Source: CAYSTL01 sp964516805 (GTDB lineage: Archaea; Thermoplasmatota; Thermoplasmata; Halarchaeoplasmatales; Halarchaeoplasmataceae). Taken from it: 64,000 nucleotides of DNA. This document shows, piece after piece, positions 55,399 through 64,000 of this stretch. The stretch's first letter is position 1, and every line of letters starts with the position of its first letter. A model generated the notes under the pieces. It was given only the letters and a program-made list of their open reading frames with translations. It made no database searches and was not told the DNA's origin. The position numbers and the translations under genes were made by a program. The stretch lies in contig CAZEXI010000003.1 of assembly GCA_964516805.1 (NCBI GenBank), positions 7,227-71,226 on the forward strand. Reading direction: 5' to 3'.

Positions 55399-56635
55399 GA
55401 AGGAAGATAATACATACGAAGTACCAATAGGTCCAGTACATCCAGCACTTAAGGAACCGTTTATGATAGAATTCAAGTTAGATGGAGAAGAGATCATAGA
55501 TGCTGATCCAAAACCAGGCATGAATCACAGAGGTATAGAGTTCATGGGTATGCACAGAAATCCTGTAAAAGTTATACCTTTAGCTGAAAGGATATGCGGT
55601 ATATGTTCAATCGTGCATCAGCATATGTACACCACAGCAGGTGAGCATGCAGCAGGGATCGTTCCAACAGAGAGATCCAGATATATAAGAACCATAATGA
55701 TGGAATTAGAAAGAATACACTCTCATGTACTATGGGCAGGTGTTGCAGCTCACGAGATCGGTTTTGATACACATCTTCATTTTACCTGGAAGATAAGGGA
55801 AAAGGTAATGGATCTTCTGGAAATAATCTCAGGAAATAGAGTTAATTATTCAATGTGGACATTCGGTGGAGTCAGAAGAGACATCACGGAAGATATGCTT
55901 CCAAAAGCGTATGAAACCTTCGAGTATTATGAAGAATTATATGATAAATTAGAGGATATATTTTTAGGTGATCCAAGTATAAGACATAGGACAAAAGATA
56001 TCGGTATATTGACTCATCAAGATGCTTTAGAACTATGTGGCGTTGGGCCGACGATCAGAGCATCTGGTGTTAAGAAAGATGTTAGGATAGATCAACCTTA
56101 CGCTGCTTATGGGGATCTTGACATAGATTACGTAGTTCCTTCAAGGTATGGATACGAGGACACAGGAGATGTTTTCTGTAAGACTTTAGTTAGGATAAAA
56201 GAGGTTGAACAATCAGTAGATATAATGAGACAATGTTTGGACAAGATGCCAGAAGGTGACATAGATAGCGAATCAAATAAAGCTGCATTATTGAATAAAC
56301 TCAAAAAAGCAGATGGAGAAGGTATAGGTAGAATTGAAGCACCTCGTGGAGAAGCTATGCATTATGTCAGGTTCAAAGAAGGTAAAGAAGATATAGACTG
56401 CTGGAAAGTAAGAGCCTCTACTTACAATAACTTGGCTACTTACAAGCCTATGTTCCTAGGTGAACAGATAGCTGATATACCTATAATAGCAGCAAGTATC
56501 GATCCATGTATTGGATGTATGGATAGAGCAGAAATAGTAAATGTTAATACAGGAAATAAACAAGTCTATGATAGTGAGGAACTCCATGAGTTATCAGTTC
56601 AAAAAACTGAAGATATGCTTGGAGGGATAGAATGA
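55391..56635 (+). CDS. mbhL: Mbh subunit L, NiFe hydrogenase large subunit (NuoD-like)
   Basis: Catalytic subunit that reduces protons to H2. The Ni-Fe ligands are complete: ERICGICSIVHQ near the N-terminus and DPCIGCMDR near the C-terminus, so this is a true hydrogenase and not the sulfane-sulfur reductase Mbs, in which these ligands are changed. About 34 residues follow DPCIGC and will be cut by the protease. 414 residues from ATG 55391, which has GGGAGGT upstream. Confidence 0.95.
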   Translation: MSEKEDNTYEVPIGPVHPALKEPFMIEFKLDGEEIIDADPKPGMNHRGIEFMGMHRNPVKVIPLAERICGICSIVHQHMYTTAGEHAAGIVPTERSRYIRTIMMELERIHSHVLWAGVAAHEIGFDTHLHFTWKIREKVMDLLEIISGNRVNYSMWTFGGVRRDITEDMLPKAYETFEYYEELYDKLEDIFLGDPSIRHRTKDIGILTHQDALELCGVGPTIRASGVKKDVRIDQPYAAYGDLDIDYVVPSRYGYEDTGDVFCKTLVRIKEVEQSVDIMRQCLDKMPEGDIDSESNKAALLNKLKKADGEGIGRIEAPRGEAMHYVRFKEGKEDIDCWKVRASTYNNLATYKPMFLGEQIADIPIIAASIDPCIGCMDRAEIVNVNTGNKQVYDSEELHELSVQKTEDMLGGIE

Positions 56636-57648
56636 GTCCTGAAACATGGGGACTTAAAATCTTATTGACACTTCTGGTTTCATTTATCGGTGTGTTCTTA
56701 GGATTGTTGTACAAAGGCTTCGATAGAAAAATAACAGCTATGATGCAGTCCAGGATCGGACCACCATGGAGACAGCCATTCAGAGATGTAAAGAAATTAT
56801 TCATGAAAGAAACTATAATACCTGATACAGCTGTACCTTGGTTATTTAATTTAGCACCTTTAGTAGCTTTGATAACTCCTTTGATAGCTCTAGCTTACCT
56901 ACCTTTAGGGCCTTTTGCCCCCATATTTGAAGGATATGGCGACCTTATCCTGATCCTCTATTTATTAGCTATTCCTGCAGTCGCGATGGCTATAGGAGGA
57001 TTAGCAAGTGGTTCTCCTTATGCAACAGTAGGTGCCCAGCGTGAGCTCGTTTTGATGATGAGCTATGAATTCCCATTGGCTATAGCAGCCGTTACATTAG
57101 CCTGGAAGATGGATACATTTTCTTTGGCAGTGATATGGAACAATCCTATATGGGGCGAAGTCGGAACTCTTGGCACAGTTGGTTTTGGTTTGATATTGGC
57201 AGCACTCTTCGCGGTATTACCCGGTGAGCTATCTCAAGTTCCATTCGATCAAGCTGAAGCTGAGACAGAGTTAGCCGGTGGTCTATTTGTTGAATATTCT
57301 GGAAGAAATCTAGGAATCTTCTACATCGCAGAAACAGTCAAGATGATAGTTGTTGGTTCACTCATGATAGCTTTATTCTTCCCGTATCATTTATCCGATA
57401 TAATATCACCATGGATAACTCTCGGAGGTCCAGAAGTACCTATGATGAGTATGGGATTGTGGGCATTAACAGCAGATGTCTTATTCTTCCTGTTCAAATT
57501 ATTGATAATAATTTATGTGGCGGTATCCGTTATCAGAGTAGCTTTCGCTAGGTTCAGAATAGATAAAGCAAGTTACTTCTACTGGGTACCGATGACCGTG
57601 ATAGGACTGCTTGGAACATTACTGGTAGTCCTAGGAGGCTCAATCTGA
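56632..57648 (+). CDS. mbhM: Mbh subunit M (NuoH-like)
   Basis: 338 residues, eight helices. NuoH hallmarks are IGPPWRQPFRDVKKLF, AQRELVLMMSYEFPLAI and PFDQAEAETELAGGLFVEYSG. Membrane anchor and ion path next to the quinone-like cavity. Confidence 0.94.
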   Translation: MSPETWGLKILLTLLVSFIGVFLGLLYKGFDRKITAMMQSRIGPPWRQPFRDVKKLFMKETIIPDTAVPWLFNLAPLVALITPLIALAYLPLGPFAPIFEGYGDLILILYLLAIPAVAMAIGGLASGSPYATVGAQRELVLMMSYEFPLAIAAVTLAWKMDTFSLAVIWNNPIWGEVGTLGTVGFGLILAALFAVLPGELSQVPFDQAEAETELAGGLFVEYSGRNLGIFYIAETVKMIVVGSLMIALFFPYHLSDIISPWITLGGPEVPMMSMGLWALTADVLFFLFKLLIIIYVAVSVIRVAFARFRIDKASYFYWVPMTVIGLLGTLLVVLGGSI

Positions 57649-57659
57649 GGTGATAAAAA

Positions 57660-58064
57660 ATGCCGACATCAACAATATACACTCTGATAAAGCAGCTTTT
57701 TACTAAAAAAGCAACAAATCCATTCCCTGTAAAATATGCACCTAAAAACATGCATGACGCAGCAGAGCTTATAGAAGAGGGTAAATTAGATATTAATCCT
57801 CCTATTTATGTCCCTGAAAAGTTGAGAGGTAAGCTGAAATATGATAAAGAAGCATGTATAGGTTGTAAATTATGTGTCCAAGTATGTCCCTCAGAAGCTC
57901 TTATCTTCAAAGATGATGAGAAAAAAGTAAAACATTATGTGTCTAGGTGTACGTTCTGTGGACAATGTGCGGATATATGTCCAAAAGACTGTTTCGAGCT
58001 TTCGGATGAATTTTTGATAGCAGGGACCGATAAAAACGCTGAGGATATGGTATTGAACCCATAA
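57660..58064 (+). CDS. mbhN: Mbh subunit N (NuoI-like, two [4Fe-4S])
   Basis: 134 residues. Two cluster motifs, CIGCKLCVQVCP and CTFCGQCADICP, carry electrons from ferredoxin to MbhJ. Last gene of the operon, 11 bp after mbhM. Confidence 0.94.
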   Translation: MPTSTIYTLIKQLFTKKATNPFPVKYAPKNMHDAAELIEEGKLDINPPIYVPEKLRGKLKYDKEACIGCKLCVQVCPSEALIFKDDEKKVKHYVSRCTFCGQCADICPKDCFELSDEFLIAGTDKNAEDMVLNP

Positions 58065-58074
58065 ACCCTTTTTT

Positions 58075-58533
58075 CTAATTTTTGTTCTTTTCTAATTTCT
58101 GTATATTTCTCCATTCACCTGAGTTCAGTAAATTCAAGATCTTATCTTTAGCTTCATGTAATTCGGTAGTCATACCTTCTTTAAGTCTCATATCTTTTGG
58201 CTGAATTCCGATCAAATATACCTCTTTTACTCTCTCTTCAAGATAATCTATAACTAGAGATAAAGGAAGGGCATGAGTACTCATAGTGAAAACATTCAAT
58301 GATTCTCTGCTTACGATCCTTATTTCTCCAGGTTCGAGTTCCATATTGGCTGCATCCACTATAACTACAGTATCATACTCTTTCTCTTCAACCATAATTA
58401 TATGATTTTCTGGAACAGAACCACAGTCAACAGTTTTCCATCCATCATTATCAAATTCTCGAGCTACTAGCTCTCCTACTGCGTCATCCCCTCTAATATC
58501 GTTGCCAACGCCCATTAACAGTTTTCTCTTCAT
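58075..58533 (-). CDS. Hydrogenase maturation endopeptidase (HycI/HyaD type)
   Basis: Removes the C-terminal extension of the large subunit after nickel insertion. 152 residues with GVGNDIRGDDAVGELVA, DCGSVPENH, VDAANMELEPG and THALPLSLVIDY. The conserved acidic residues in RGDDAVG and VDAAN and the His in THALP bind metal. Convergent with mbhN, consistent with its substrate MbhL. Confidence 0.92.
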   Translation of the reverse strand: MKRKLLMGVGNDIRGDDAVGELVAREFDNDGWKTVDCGSVPENHIIMVEEKEYDTVVIVDAANMELEPGEIRIVSRESLNVFTMSTHALPLSLVIDYLEERVKEVYLIGIQPKDMRLKEGMTTELHEAKDKILNLLNSGEWRNIQKLEKNKN

Positions 58534-58616
58534 TGTGTTTTTTGAGTATGTTGGTGTATAAAGGTTTTACTTATTTTAGGGAAAATTATTTTAGAAGTAG
58601 ATGCATACTAATCCAA

Positions 58617-59528
58617 ATGGACAGGCAACTAGAGAAAGCCAAAAAAATCCTTGAATTTGCTCCTGATGAAGAAGTGGACGAATATGCATTAAACCAGCTT
58701 GAAAAGCGAATATATCAATGGAGAAATGAAGAGATCGACTATCTATCTAGTCTGGAATACTTTATAAATGGTAAAGAGTACAAATCTTTTTTAGAATCAG
58801 TTTACGATGTTGATGATTATCAAAAAATGAAGGTGAAATTTTTAAAGCCAAATCTAGATGGTAAATGGAACTTTTCAAGACCTACCAAAGAATTAAAAGA
58901 AAAGGATGGGAAGGGTATCTGTACCTCATTTGATTATGATCCTACTTCCTTGGACAAATGGGCTAAAGCATCTAAATCACATCATGATAAAGTCATGGTC
59001 AGAGCATTTATAACAAAATTCTTCGTACCTATATCTATAAAAACTAAATCTAAATATCATCATGCTGAAGAGATACCCCGTCAATATGAACCTAAATTGA
59101 GCAAAATGAAAAATCTATGGACTGATATGAGAAAAGGTGTACTACCTCTCGAGATACGTTTTTCACTTTATACAAAAAATGATAGATATACACTGATAAT
59201 GGATCCATTTGAGGATAAACTTAAACCGCATCCTTTGAGTGATATAACACTCATACAAAACGTTGATCGAAATTCGATAGAGTATCTAAATTTTGATAAG
59301 CTCCTTGCAAATATAGATCTGCCTCCATTGATGAAAAATATACTTGAATTGCTTTTTGAAGCAGATGAGATGAGATTATTTGATATCGCACATTCATTTA
59401 ATATGGATAGAAATGTAGCAGAGAACAATCTAAAAAGTCTGGAGAGTAGAGGTTTAGTAGAAAAAAGTAAAAGGGTTCATTACAGTATAAATATGGATAA
59501 AATATTTGAAAAGGCTGAGAAGATTTAA
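58617..59528 (+). CDS. Hypothetical protein with C-terminal winged helix
   Basis: 303 residues. The C-terminal 75 residues (MRLFDIAHSFNMDRNVAEN, LESRGLVEKSKRVHYS) look like a winged helix. The first 230 residues are not recognised. ATG 58617 was preferred; an in-frame start at 58533 would overlap the protease gene. Divergent from the hydrogenase protease, so a regulatory link to mbh is possible but unproven. Confidence 0.65.
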   Translation: MDRQLEKAKKILEFAPDEEVDEYALNQLEKRIYQWRNEEIDYLSSLEYFINGKEYKSFLESVYDVDDYQKMKVKFLKPNLDGKWNFSRPTKELKEKDGKGICTSFDYDPTSLDKWAKASKSHHDKVMVRAFITKFFVPISIKTKSKYHHAEEIPRQYEPKLSKMKNLWTDMRKGVLPLEIRFSLYTKNDRYTLIMDPFEDKLKPHPLSDITLIQNVDRNSIEYLNFDKLLANIDLPPLMKNILELLFEADEMRLFDIAHSFNMDRNVAENNLKSLESRGLVEKSKRVHYSINMDKIFEKAEKI

Positions 59529-59541
59529 TTTTTTAACTTCA

Positions 59542-60021
59542 TCAGCTTTCTTCTTTTATCAAATCTCCTATTGTCAATCCTCCAGAATCTTCATTTCTTT
59601 TTATATTCGTAGGTTCAATCTTTTCTTGAAGTTCTATTTCCAACGTATGCTCTAATTTTTTTCTCAGTTCGTCACTTGGTCTCATATCGCCTCTCTCTAA
59701 TTTAGCTATTACAGATTTCTTCTCATGAACCTTATCAGCGAGTTCTTCTTGATCCCAATCATTATCTAAACGTCCATTTTTTATCCTATCCGAATAATCA
59801 AATGCTAGAGTTTTCTCACCTTCATCTCCTAAACCTTTAGAGTTTCTTTTTCTTTTCTTTTCTATTCTTTTCAATATCTCATTTGTAGTATCAGATTTAC
59901 TGCTGGTAGAGAATACTTCTTTACCATATTTTGCACATTGAGGACAAACGTTTATTTCTGAACCTTCAATATTTACTGTCTTTGTTTTCGCCACTTCTTT
60001 TCCACAAAGTTCGCAGTTCAT
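59542..60021 (-). CDS. mbf1: Multiprotein bridging factor 1-like regulator
   Basis: 159 residues: an N-terminal zinc ribbon (CELCGKEV, CPQCAKYG) and a Cro-type helix-turn-helix DNDWDQEELADKVHEKKSVI, as in archaeal MBF1. ATG 60021 was preferred over 60063 as it lies directly before the zinc site. A general transcription cofactor or stress regulator. Confidence 0.9.
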   Translation of the reverse strand: MNCELCGKEVAKTKTVNIEGSEINVCPQCAKYGKEVFSTSSKSDTTNEILKRIEKKRKRNSKGLGDEGEKTLAFDYSDRIKNGRLDNDWDQEELADKVHEKKSVIAKLERGDMRPSDELRKKLEHTLEIELQEKIEPTNIKRNEDSGGLTIGDLIKEES

Positions 60022-60243
60022 AAAAATGCACCCAGCTATCTTCATTACCCAATAAGATGTCAAAGAATATAAAGCTTATCTATCAAAAATAAATAATAGT
60101 TCAAGAAGAAGAGATTTTCTATCAAATACAAAAATTGGTATTCGATATTTTCGCTGTTATAATTGAGAAAATTTTTATATCCCTATAACTATTAGAAGAA
60201 AGACTACTTAGGGGTCTTTAAAAAAATTATATAAAGTGGTATT

Positions 60244-60864
60244 ATGGCTTCAAATAAAAAGTCTAAATCTGGTGATTGGTTCGACGAACTTGACGCTGAG
60301 TTAGAAGAAAAGACAGAAGAAGTTTTCCGTGATTTAGGGGAGAGGGATTCTCGAATGGCAGAATTGAATCGCCAGTTCATAAAGGATTTCTGGAGAATAT
60401 GGATAAGATTCGAAAAGTTGAATGTGCATTTCAGTATACAACCTGATTACAGTTCATTTGCACATTTTAAGGAATTCCCAGAAAATTGGGACTTTAGAGA
60501 TGATTTTGATTTTTCTGCAGTCAGAAAGATAAAACTTATGGACAAAACACAGGAAGACAACAGAACGGGAGATACGTTGTTACTAGAATATTATACAGAA
60601 GAGGACACGCTACATCTAGGATTGTTCTTTGAATACTGTGAAGGAGAAACATACTATAAATACAGTGGATGGAAGAGGATATTTGCTAGATATCAAATAT
60701 TCGATGCTGAATTCCCAATTGATGACGATAAAGTAGAAGATATGCACGATGAACTAAAAGATATAATAAAAACTTGGTACGAGTCACATCTTAAAAGAGA
60801 CAGGGAAATAATAATAGATCATATAGAAGATAACTTTGAGAAATTGGAAGAATATCCAGAGTAA
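60244..60864 (+). CDS. Conserved hypothetical protein (206 aa)
   Basis: 206 residues, soluble, strongly acidic. The start has TTATAAAGTGG-type AT-rich promoter sequence close upstream and a second TATA-like TTTTATATCC near 60173. The central WDFRDDFDFSAVRKIKL and YKYSGWKRIFARYQIF blocks are distinct but match no family I know. Upstream gap 60064-60243 shows promoters only. Confidence 0.7.
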   Translation: MASNKKSKSGDWFDELDAELEEKTEEVFRDLGERDSRMAELNRQFIKDFWRIWIRFEKLNVHFSIQPDYSSFAHFKEFPENWDFRDDFDFSAVRKIKLMDKTQEDNRTGDTLLLEYYTEEDTLHLGLFFEYCEGETYYKYSGWKRIFARYQIFDAEFPIDDDKVEDMHDELKDIIKTWYESHLKRDREIIIDHIEDNFEKLEEYPE

Positions 60865-61021
60865 AACCATTTCTTTTTTCTATGTTTTAAATTTTTATTT
60901 TCCACTTTCACCAGTTTCATTGACGTTCATCCATTAGGATGTTCTTATTTTTTTGTAGCGTACTTTTACCAACCCCCCTTGAAAATGATTAAATAACATT
61001 AATACCTCACTGAAACTGTCT

Positions 61022-61084
61022 TTCGCAGGAGTGTGAAAAACCACGTAATGATTTGTTGAAGAATGCGAAGGACATTGATTCGCA
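61022..61084 (+). promoter_or_regulatory. Possible structured leader of rpa
   Basis: TGCGAA at 61064-61069 can pair with TTCGCA at 61079-61084 (6 bp, 9-nt loop), or with a second TTCGCA at 61022-61027. These lie within 80 bp before the rpa start at 61104. The gap 60865-61103 also holds a likely T-rich terminator for the previous gene. Short stems, so weak. Confidence 0.25.
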
Positions 61085-61103
61085 AAAACGAGCGTGAATA
61101 AAT

Positions 61104-62414
61104 ATGTCAGATAAAGAAGAACTCGCGCCCCACATAGAAGATATAAACCGGGCGTTAAATGAAGAAATAAGTAAAGAACAGATCGAAAAGGAACTCAATA
61201 CATACATCGATGTGTATGGAGTGCCCTTGGGAAGTGCTAAAAGATCAATCGTAAAGAAGTATGAGGGAGATCCTCAAGAGCTGTATGTCAGTTCCGATAA
61301 GAAAGTCGAAGATATACAGGGAGATGAACAGGGACTGACTCTCAAAGCTAGGATCGTTTCTCTGAACGAAAAAGAGATCGAAGTAGATAATGAGCCTAAA
61401 CAGATCTATTATGGTATTTTAGGTGATGATACAGGTACGATACCGTTCACAGCATGGGAACCATTACACGTAGATGTAGACAAAGGTGACGTGATCAAAG
61501 TCGAAAACGCCTATGCAAACATGTGGAACGATAAACCTCAATTAAATTTAGGTTCTAGGACTTCAATTAAGAAGTTAGATAAAGATGAATTACCTTCATA
61601 TAGTAGTGAGCCGCAGCTCTGCGACATAAAGAACATACGTGAAGGTATGAGAAATATCCAGATCACAGGTAGGATAATGAATGTTGAAAAGAAGACCGTT
61701 AACACTAAAAACGGTGAAAAAGACCTGTATTCTGGAGTCGTAGCGGACGAAAGCGGTAAAGTACAATTCAGTGCATGGCATGATTTTGGCCTGAGTGAAG
61801 ACGACGTTGTTACTGTAAAAGGTGGGTACGTGAGATCATGGCGTGGTATTCCTCAACTAAGTTTCGATGATAATGCAGATGTTAACTTTTTAGATGATTC
61901 TGAATTGCCATCAGCGGACCAACTAAGTGAAAGCTCGATATTAACAATATCCGAACTTGCTAAACGCGGTGGAGCAGTCGATGCCGTCGTTGATGCAGTC
62001 ATGATAGATGTAAAGAGCGGAAGTGGTCTTATCTTCAGATGCCCAGAATGTGGAAGAGTTATCCAAAAAGGTGCCTGTAGAGTACACGGAAAAGTAGATG
62101 GTGATCCTGATCTAAGAGTTAAAGGTGTACTTGATGACGGAACAGGAGCATTGACGGTTATCATAAATCGTGAATTGACTGAAAAAATACTCGGATACGA
62201 TCTTGATGAAGCTATGGACATAGCTAGAGATAAGATGAATCAGGACGTCATAAAAGACGAGTTAGAAGAAAAACTCATAGCTCAGCCTATACGTGCTAGA
62301 GGCGATATAACGAGCGACGAATACGGTCTTATGCTTATTGCCAAAGAAATCGATTATAAAAAAATCGATGTGGAGGAAGAAGCTCGTGAACTTCTAGACG
62401 AGGTGAGAGTATGA
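61104..62414 (+). CDS. rpa: Replication protein A (single-stranded DNA-binding)
   Basis: Binds single-stranded DNA in replication and repair. 436 residues: an N-terminal helical stretch, at least two OB folds (about 70-165 and 170-270, each ending in LNLGS or LSFDD) and a third with the zinc site CPECGRVIQKGACRVHG (about 310-330). The RPA-associated gene follows after 43 bp. Confidence 0.93.
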   Translation: MSDKEELAPHIEDINRALNEEISKEQIEKELNTYIDVYGVPLGSAKRSIVKKYEGDPQELYVSSDKKVEDIQGDEQGLTLKARIVSLNEKEIEVDNEPKQIYYGILGDDTGTIPFTAWEPLHVDVDKGDVIKVENAYANMWNDKPQLNLGSRTSIKKLDKDELPSYSSEPQLCDIKNIREGMRNIQITGRIMNVEKKTVNTKNGEKDLYSGVVADESGKVQFSAWHDFGLSEDDVVTVKGGYVRSWRGIPQLSFDDNADVNFLDDSELPSADQLSESSILTISELAKRGGAVDAVVDAVMIDVKSGSGLIFRCPECGRVIQKGACRVHGKVDGDPDLRVKGVLDDGTGALTVIINRELTEKILGYDLDEAMDIARDKMNQDVIKDELEEKLIAQPIRARGDITSDEYGLMLIAKEIDYKKIDVEEEARELLDEVRV

Positions 62415-62457
62415 GTGCCTTAAACCACTCTTTTACTTTTATTATGAGGTGTTATAA

Positions 62458-63339
62458 ATGAGTATGATTCAACGTGAAGTAGCTTGGAGAATTTTTGCTA
62501 GAGAGTTCAATGATTCAACATTAGAAATCGAAGGTGAAGATGAAAGGTCTCCTTCTCATCTGATTACACCTTTAGGTGCACAGGTTAATAGGTTATATGC
62601 AGTCGGTGTCCTTACCGAAATAGAGAACAGAGGTACTCCTGAAGAACCGTTATGGAGAGCAAGAGTTACTGATCCTACAGGGACCTTCTTCATATCTGCA
62701 GGTCAGTATCAGCCTAATGTAGCTACTACACTAGCTAATATGGAACCACCATTGTTTGTTGCTGTGGTAGGAAAGGTGAACACTTATCAGCCTGACGATG
62801 AAACTTTCTTGACCTCTGTAAGAGCTGAACTCGTTAAAGAAGCAACTGAAAAGCAGAGAGATTATTGGATACTAGAGGCTGCAAGAGGATTGAAAGAAAG
62901 AATAGAGCTGGCTTCTGAAGCTTCAAAAATGGAAGATATATCCGCAGAAGAACTGATAGAATTAGGTTATGACGAGAAATTGGCATCAGGTATAAAGAGA
63001 TCTAATGATCACTATCCATCGATACCTTTGGAGCAGTACGAGAGGATGCTAGAAGACGCTCTCAGGTACGTACTTCCAGAATATGAAAGCACCTCCTTAG
63101 AGGATGTAGCTGAGGAAGAAGAGAGCGAAGAAAAGGACGAAGAATTAGAAGAGTTAGTTCTAGAGATAATCGAAGATATGGAAGAAGGAGAGAATGGTGT
63201 CCAGTACGAGGATGTCATGAACGAAGCCATGAAAGAAGAAAATATTTCACAAGACGACTTCGAAGAAGTGGTAAATGATCTAAGAAGCAGCGGTAAGATA
63301 TATGAACCAGTACTAGGGAACCTGAAAAGAATCTACTGA
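62458..63339 (+). CDS. RPA-associated protein (COG3390 type)
   Basis: 293 residues. An N-terminal OB fold (YAVGVLTEIENRGTPEEPLW, VTDPTGTFFISAG, VGKVNTYQPDDETF) and a C-terminal winged-helix part with acidic linker, as in the rpap3-type partner proteins that bind RPA in archaea. Its gene follows rpa and its stop overlaps the next convergent gene by 7 bp. Confidence 0.88.
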   Translation: MSMIQREVAWRIFAREFNDSTLEIEGEDERSPSHLITPLGAQVNRLYAVGVLTEIENRGTPEEPLWRARVTDPTGTFFISAGQYQPNVATTLANMEPPLFVAVVGKVNTYQPDDETFLTSVRAELVKEATEKQRDYWILEAARGLKERIELASEASKMEDISAEELIELGYDEKLASGIKRSNDHYPSIPLEQYERMLEDALRYVLPEYESTSLEDVAEEEESEEKDEELEELVLEIIEDMEEGENGVQYEDVMNEAMKEENISQDDFEEVVNDLRSSGKIYEPVLGNLKRIY

Positions 63340-64000
63340 CCTTCTTTTTCTTTATCACTCTTATCTTTTTGTTTCTTTATAGCTTGTTTCAGATTTAATT
63401 CTCCCTCTACAACTTTTTTTGCCAGTTTTTTAGATATCGTAATATCTCCAACGCTTTTGATCCTGCTACGTCTTTGGATCTCTCTCATCTCTCCATCAGT
63501 TGCTTCTATTTCGTAGGTGCCAGAAAGTAGTTGGCCCTCAGTCAATGCTATCTTTTTAGCGGCTTCTAAGTCCGGTTTTTCACCTAAGATTGTAGTGTCG
63601 TCTTCGTTCACCATTTCTTTCCTCGCAGCCAGCCCTTCGAGGGAATTTATAGTTCTGTTTCTGTTTGTCTTGTCACCATGGCCGATCTTGATAATCATTT
63701 TTTTAAAATTATAACCATCGATGTAATGATCGATGATCTCTCTTACATCTTCTGGTGAATCCGCATATTCAGTTTCTAAAATTTTTCCGTCACCTACCAA
63801 AGCTACACCAGGTTTAATACCTGGATCGATGCCTACTATCATTTGGTTGTAAGATATTTTTCCAGATAATCGGGACAGAGCCTCTCTCACACCCTTTCTG
63901 ATATCATCATCTACAGCTACGATATTATCGAATTCAATCGCTTCGGATTCCTTCTCCGTAGTTAAAATCACATCTACATTATTAGGTATATCATCTGCAG
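63333..64000 (-). CDS. RNase H-fold (RuvC/YqgF-like) nuclease domain protein (partial, N-terminus off window)
   Basis: The frame is open to the right edge, so the start is outside. The MIVGIDPGIKPGVALVGDG block is the first strand of an RNase H/RuvC fold with the catalytic Asp, followed by MIIKIGHGDKTNRNRT. The C-terminal half (residues about 150-215) is charged and helical. A GTG at 63971 is in frame, but conserved-looking residues precede it. Opposite strand to rpa. Function unknown. Confidence 0.65.
   Translation of the reverse strand, partial: ADDIPNNVDVILTTEKESEAIEFDNIVAVDDDIRKGVREALSRLSGKISYNQMIVGIDPGIKPGVALVGDGKILETEYADSPEDVREIIDHYIDGYNFKKMIIKIGHGDKTNRNRTINSLEGLAARKEMVNEDDTTILGEKPDLEAAKKIALTEGQLLSGTYEIEATDGEMREIQRRSRIKSVGDITISKKLAKKVVEGELNLKQAIKKQKDKSDKEKEGQ

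Noticed and set aside
55391..56635. Mbs (sulfane-sulfur reductase) identity of the large subunit
   Set aside because: All four nickel-iron cysteines are intact, which fits Mbh.
1..64000. tRNA, rRNA, CRISPR arrays, IS elements
   Set aside because: No cloverleaf-like or regularly spaced repeat pattern, and no transposase or integrase reading frame, was recognised; a dedicated search was not run.

Overview
The window is a stretch of an AT-rich archaeal genome. It carries Alba, TBP, MCM, Orc1/Cdc6, RPA, Hjc, NMD3, Nop5, the exosome subunit Csl4, aEF-1beta, SRP54, MBF1 and the archaeal lipid enzyme CarS. Several small conserved genes (DUF6015-like, DUF5611-like, the long S26 signal peptidase) and the complete Mbh-type hydrogenase point to a Thermoplasmatota-like, anaerobic, H2-evolving heterotroph. 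This placement is inferred from gene content only. I saw no rRNA or tRNA gene, CRISPR array, insertion sequence or prophage. Most promoters show a TATA-like box about 26-60 bp before the start, and many starts have a Shine-Dalgarno sequence.

Layout. 1-3600: partial Alba, an MFS transporter, a ROK kinase, a YaaA-like protein, and a non-coding stretch with a strand-specific twin hairpin. 3760-7814: two ABC ATPase/permease pairs and a winged-helix regulator. 8.1-18.5 kb: GNAT acetyltransferase, DUF885 hydrolase, pyrE, carS, DUF504, translin, purD, a PRC-barrel protein, a large NosD/fibronectin surface protein and srp54. 18.5-23.1 kb: RidA, a VWA protein facing a membrane-anchored GCS2-type amidoligase, and a frameshifted methyltransferase. 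23.2-28.8 kb: mcm, DUF424, nmd3, nop5, an Sm-like protein and a PIN-like protein. 28.9-33.4 kb: a surface protein with an ABC exporter, two tandem ferredoxins and dCMP deaminase. 33.5-36.7 kb: tbp, signal peptidase, orc1/cdc6 and an upstream candidate replication origin. 36.7-49.7 kb: acetate transporter, aspS, hjc, DUF373, MptE-like, METTL5-like, csl4, coiled-coil proteins, roadblock/LC7 with a RecA-like ATPase, pcm, phosphopantoate ligase, ahcY, and aEF-1beta with a zinc-ribbon protein. 49.9-58.5 kb: the 14-gene mbhA-N operon and its maturation protease. 58.6-64 kb: an HTH protein, MBF1, an unknown protein, RPA with its partner, and a partial RNase H-fold protein.

How it works together. The hydrogenase operon couples ferredoxin oxidation and proton reduction to ion transport through an Mrp-type antiporter; the two small ferredoxins nearby are possible electron donors. 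The replication genes (orc1/cdc6, mcm, rpa, hjc) lie within 40 kb of a candidate origin. The most notable oddities are: two genes without any canonical start codon (roadblock protein with AUA, phosphopantoate ligase), a possible bistable leader RNA over the roadblock start, a twin-hairpin RNA candidate near 1.7 kb, a ferredoxin with one cluster cysteine lost, an ABC ATPase without the switch histidine, and the VWA/amidoligase pair.
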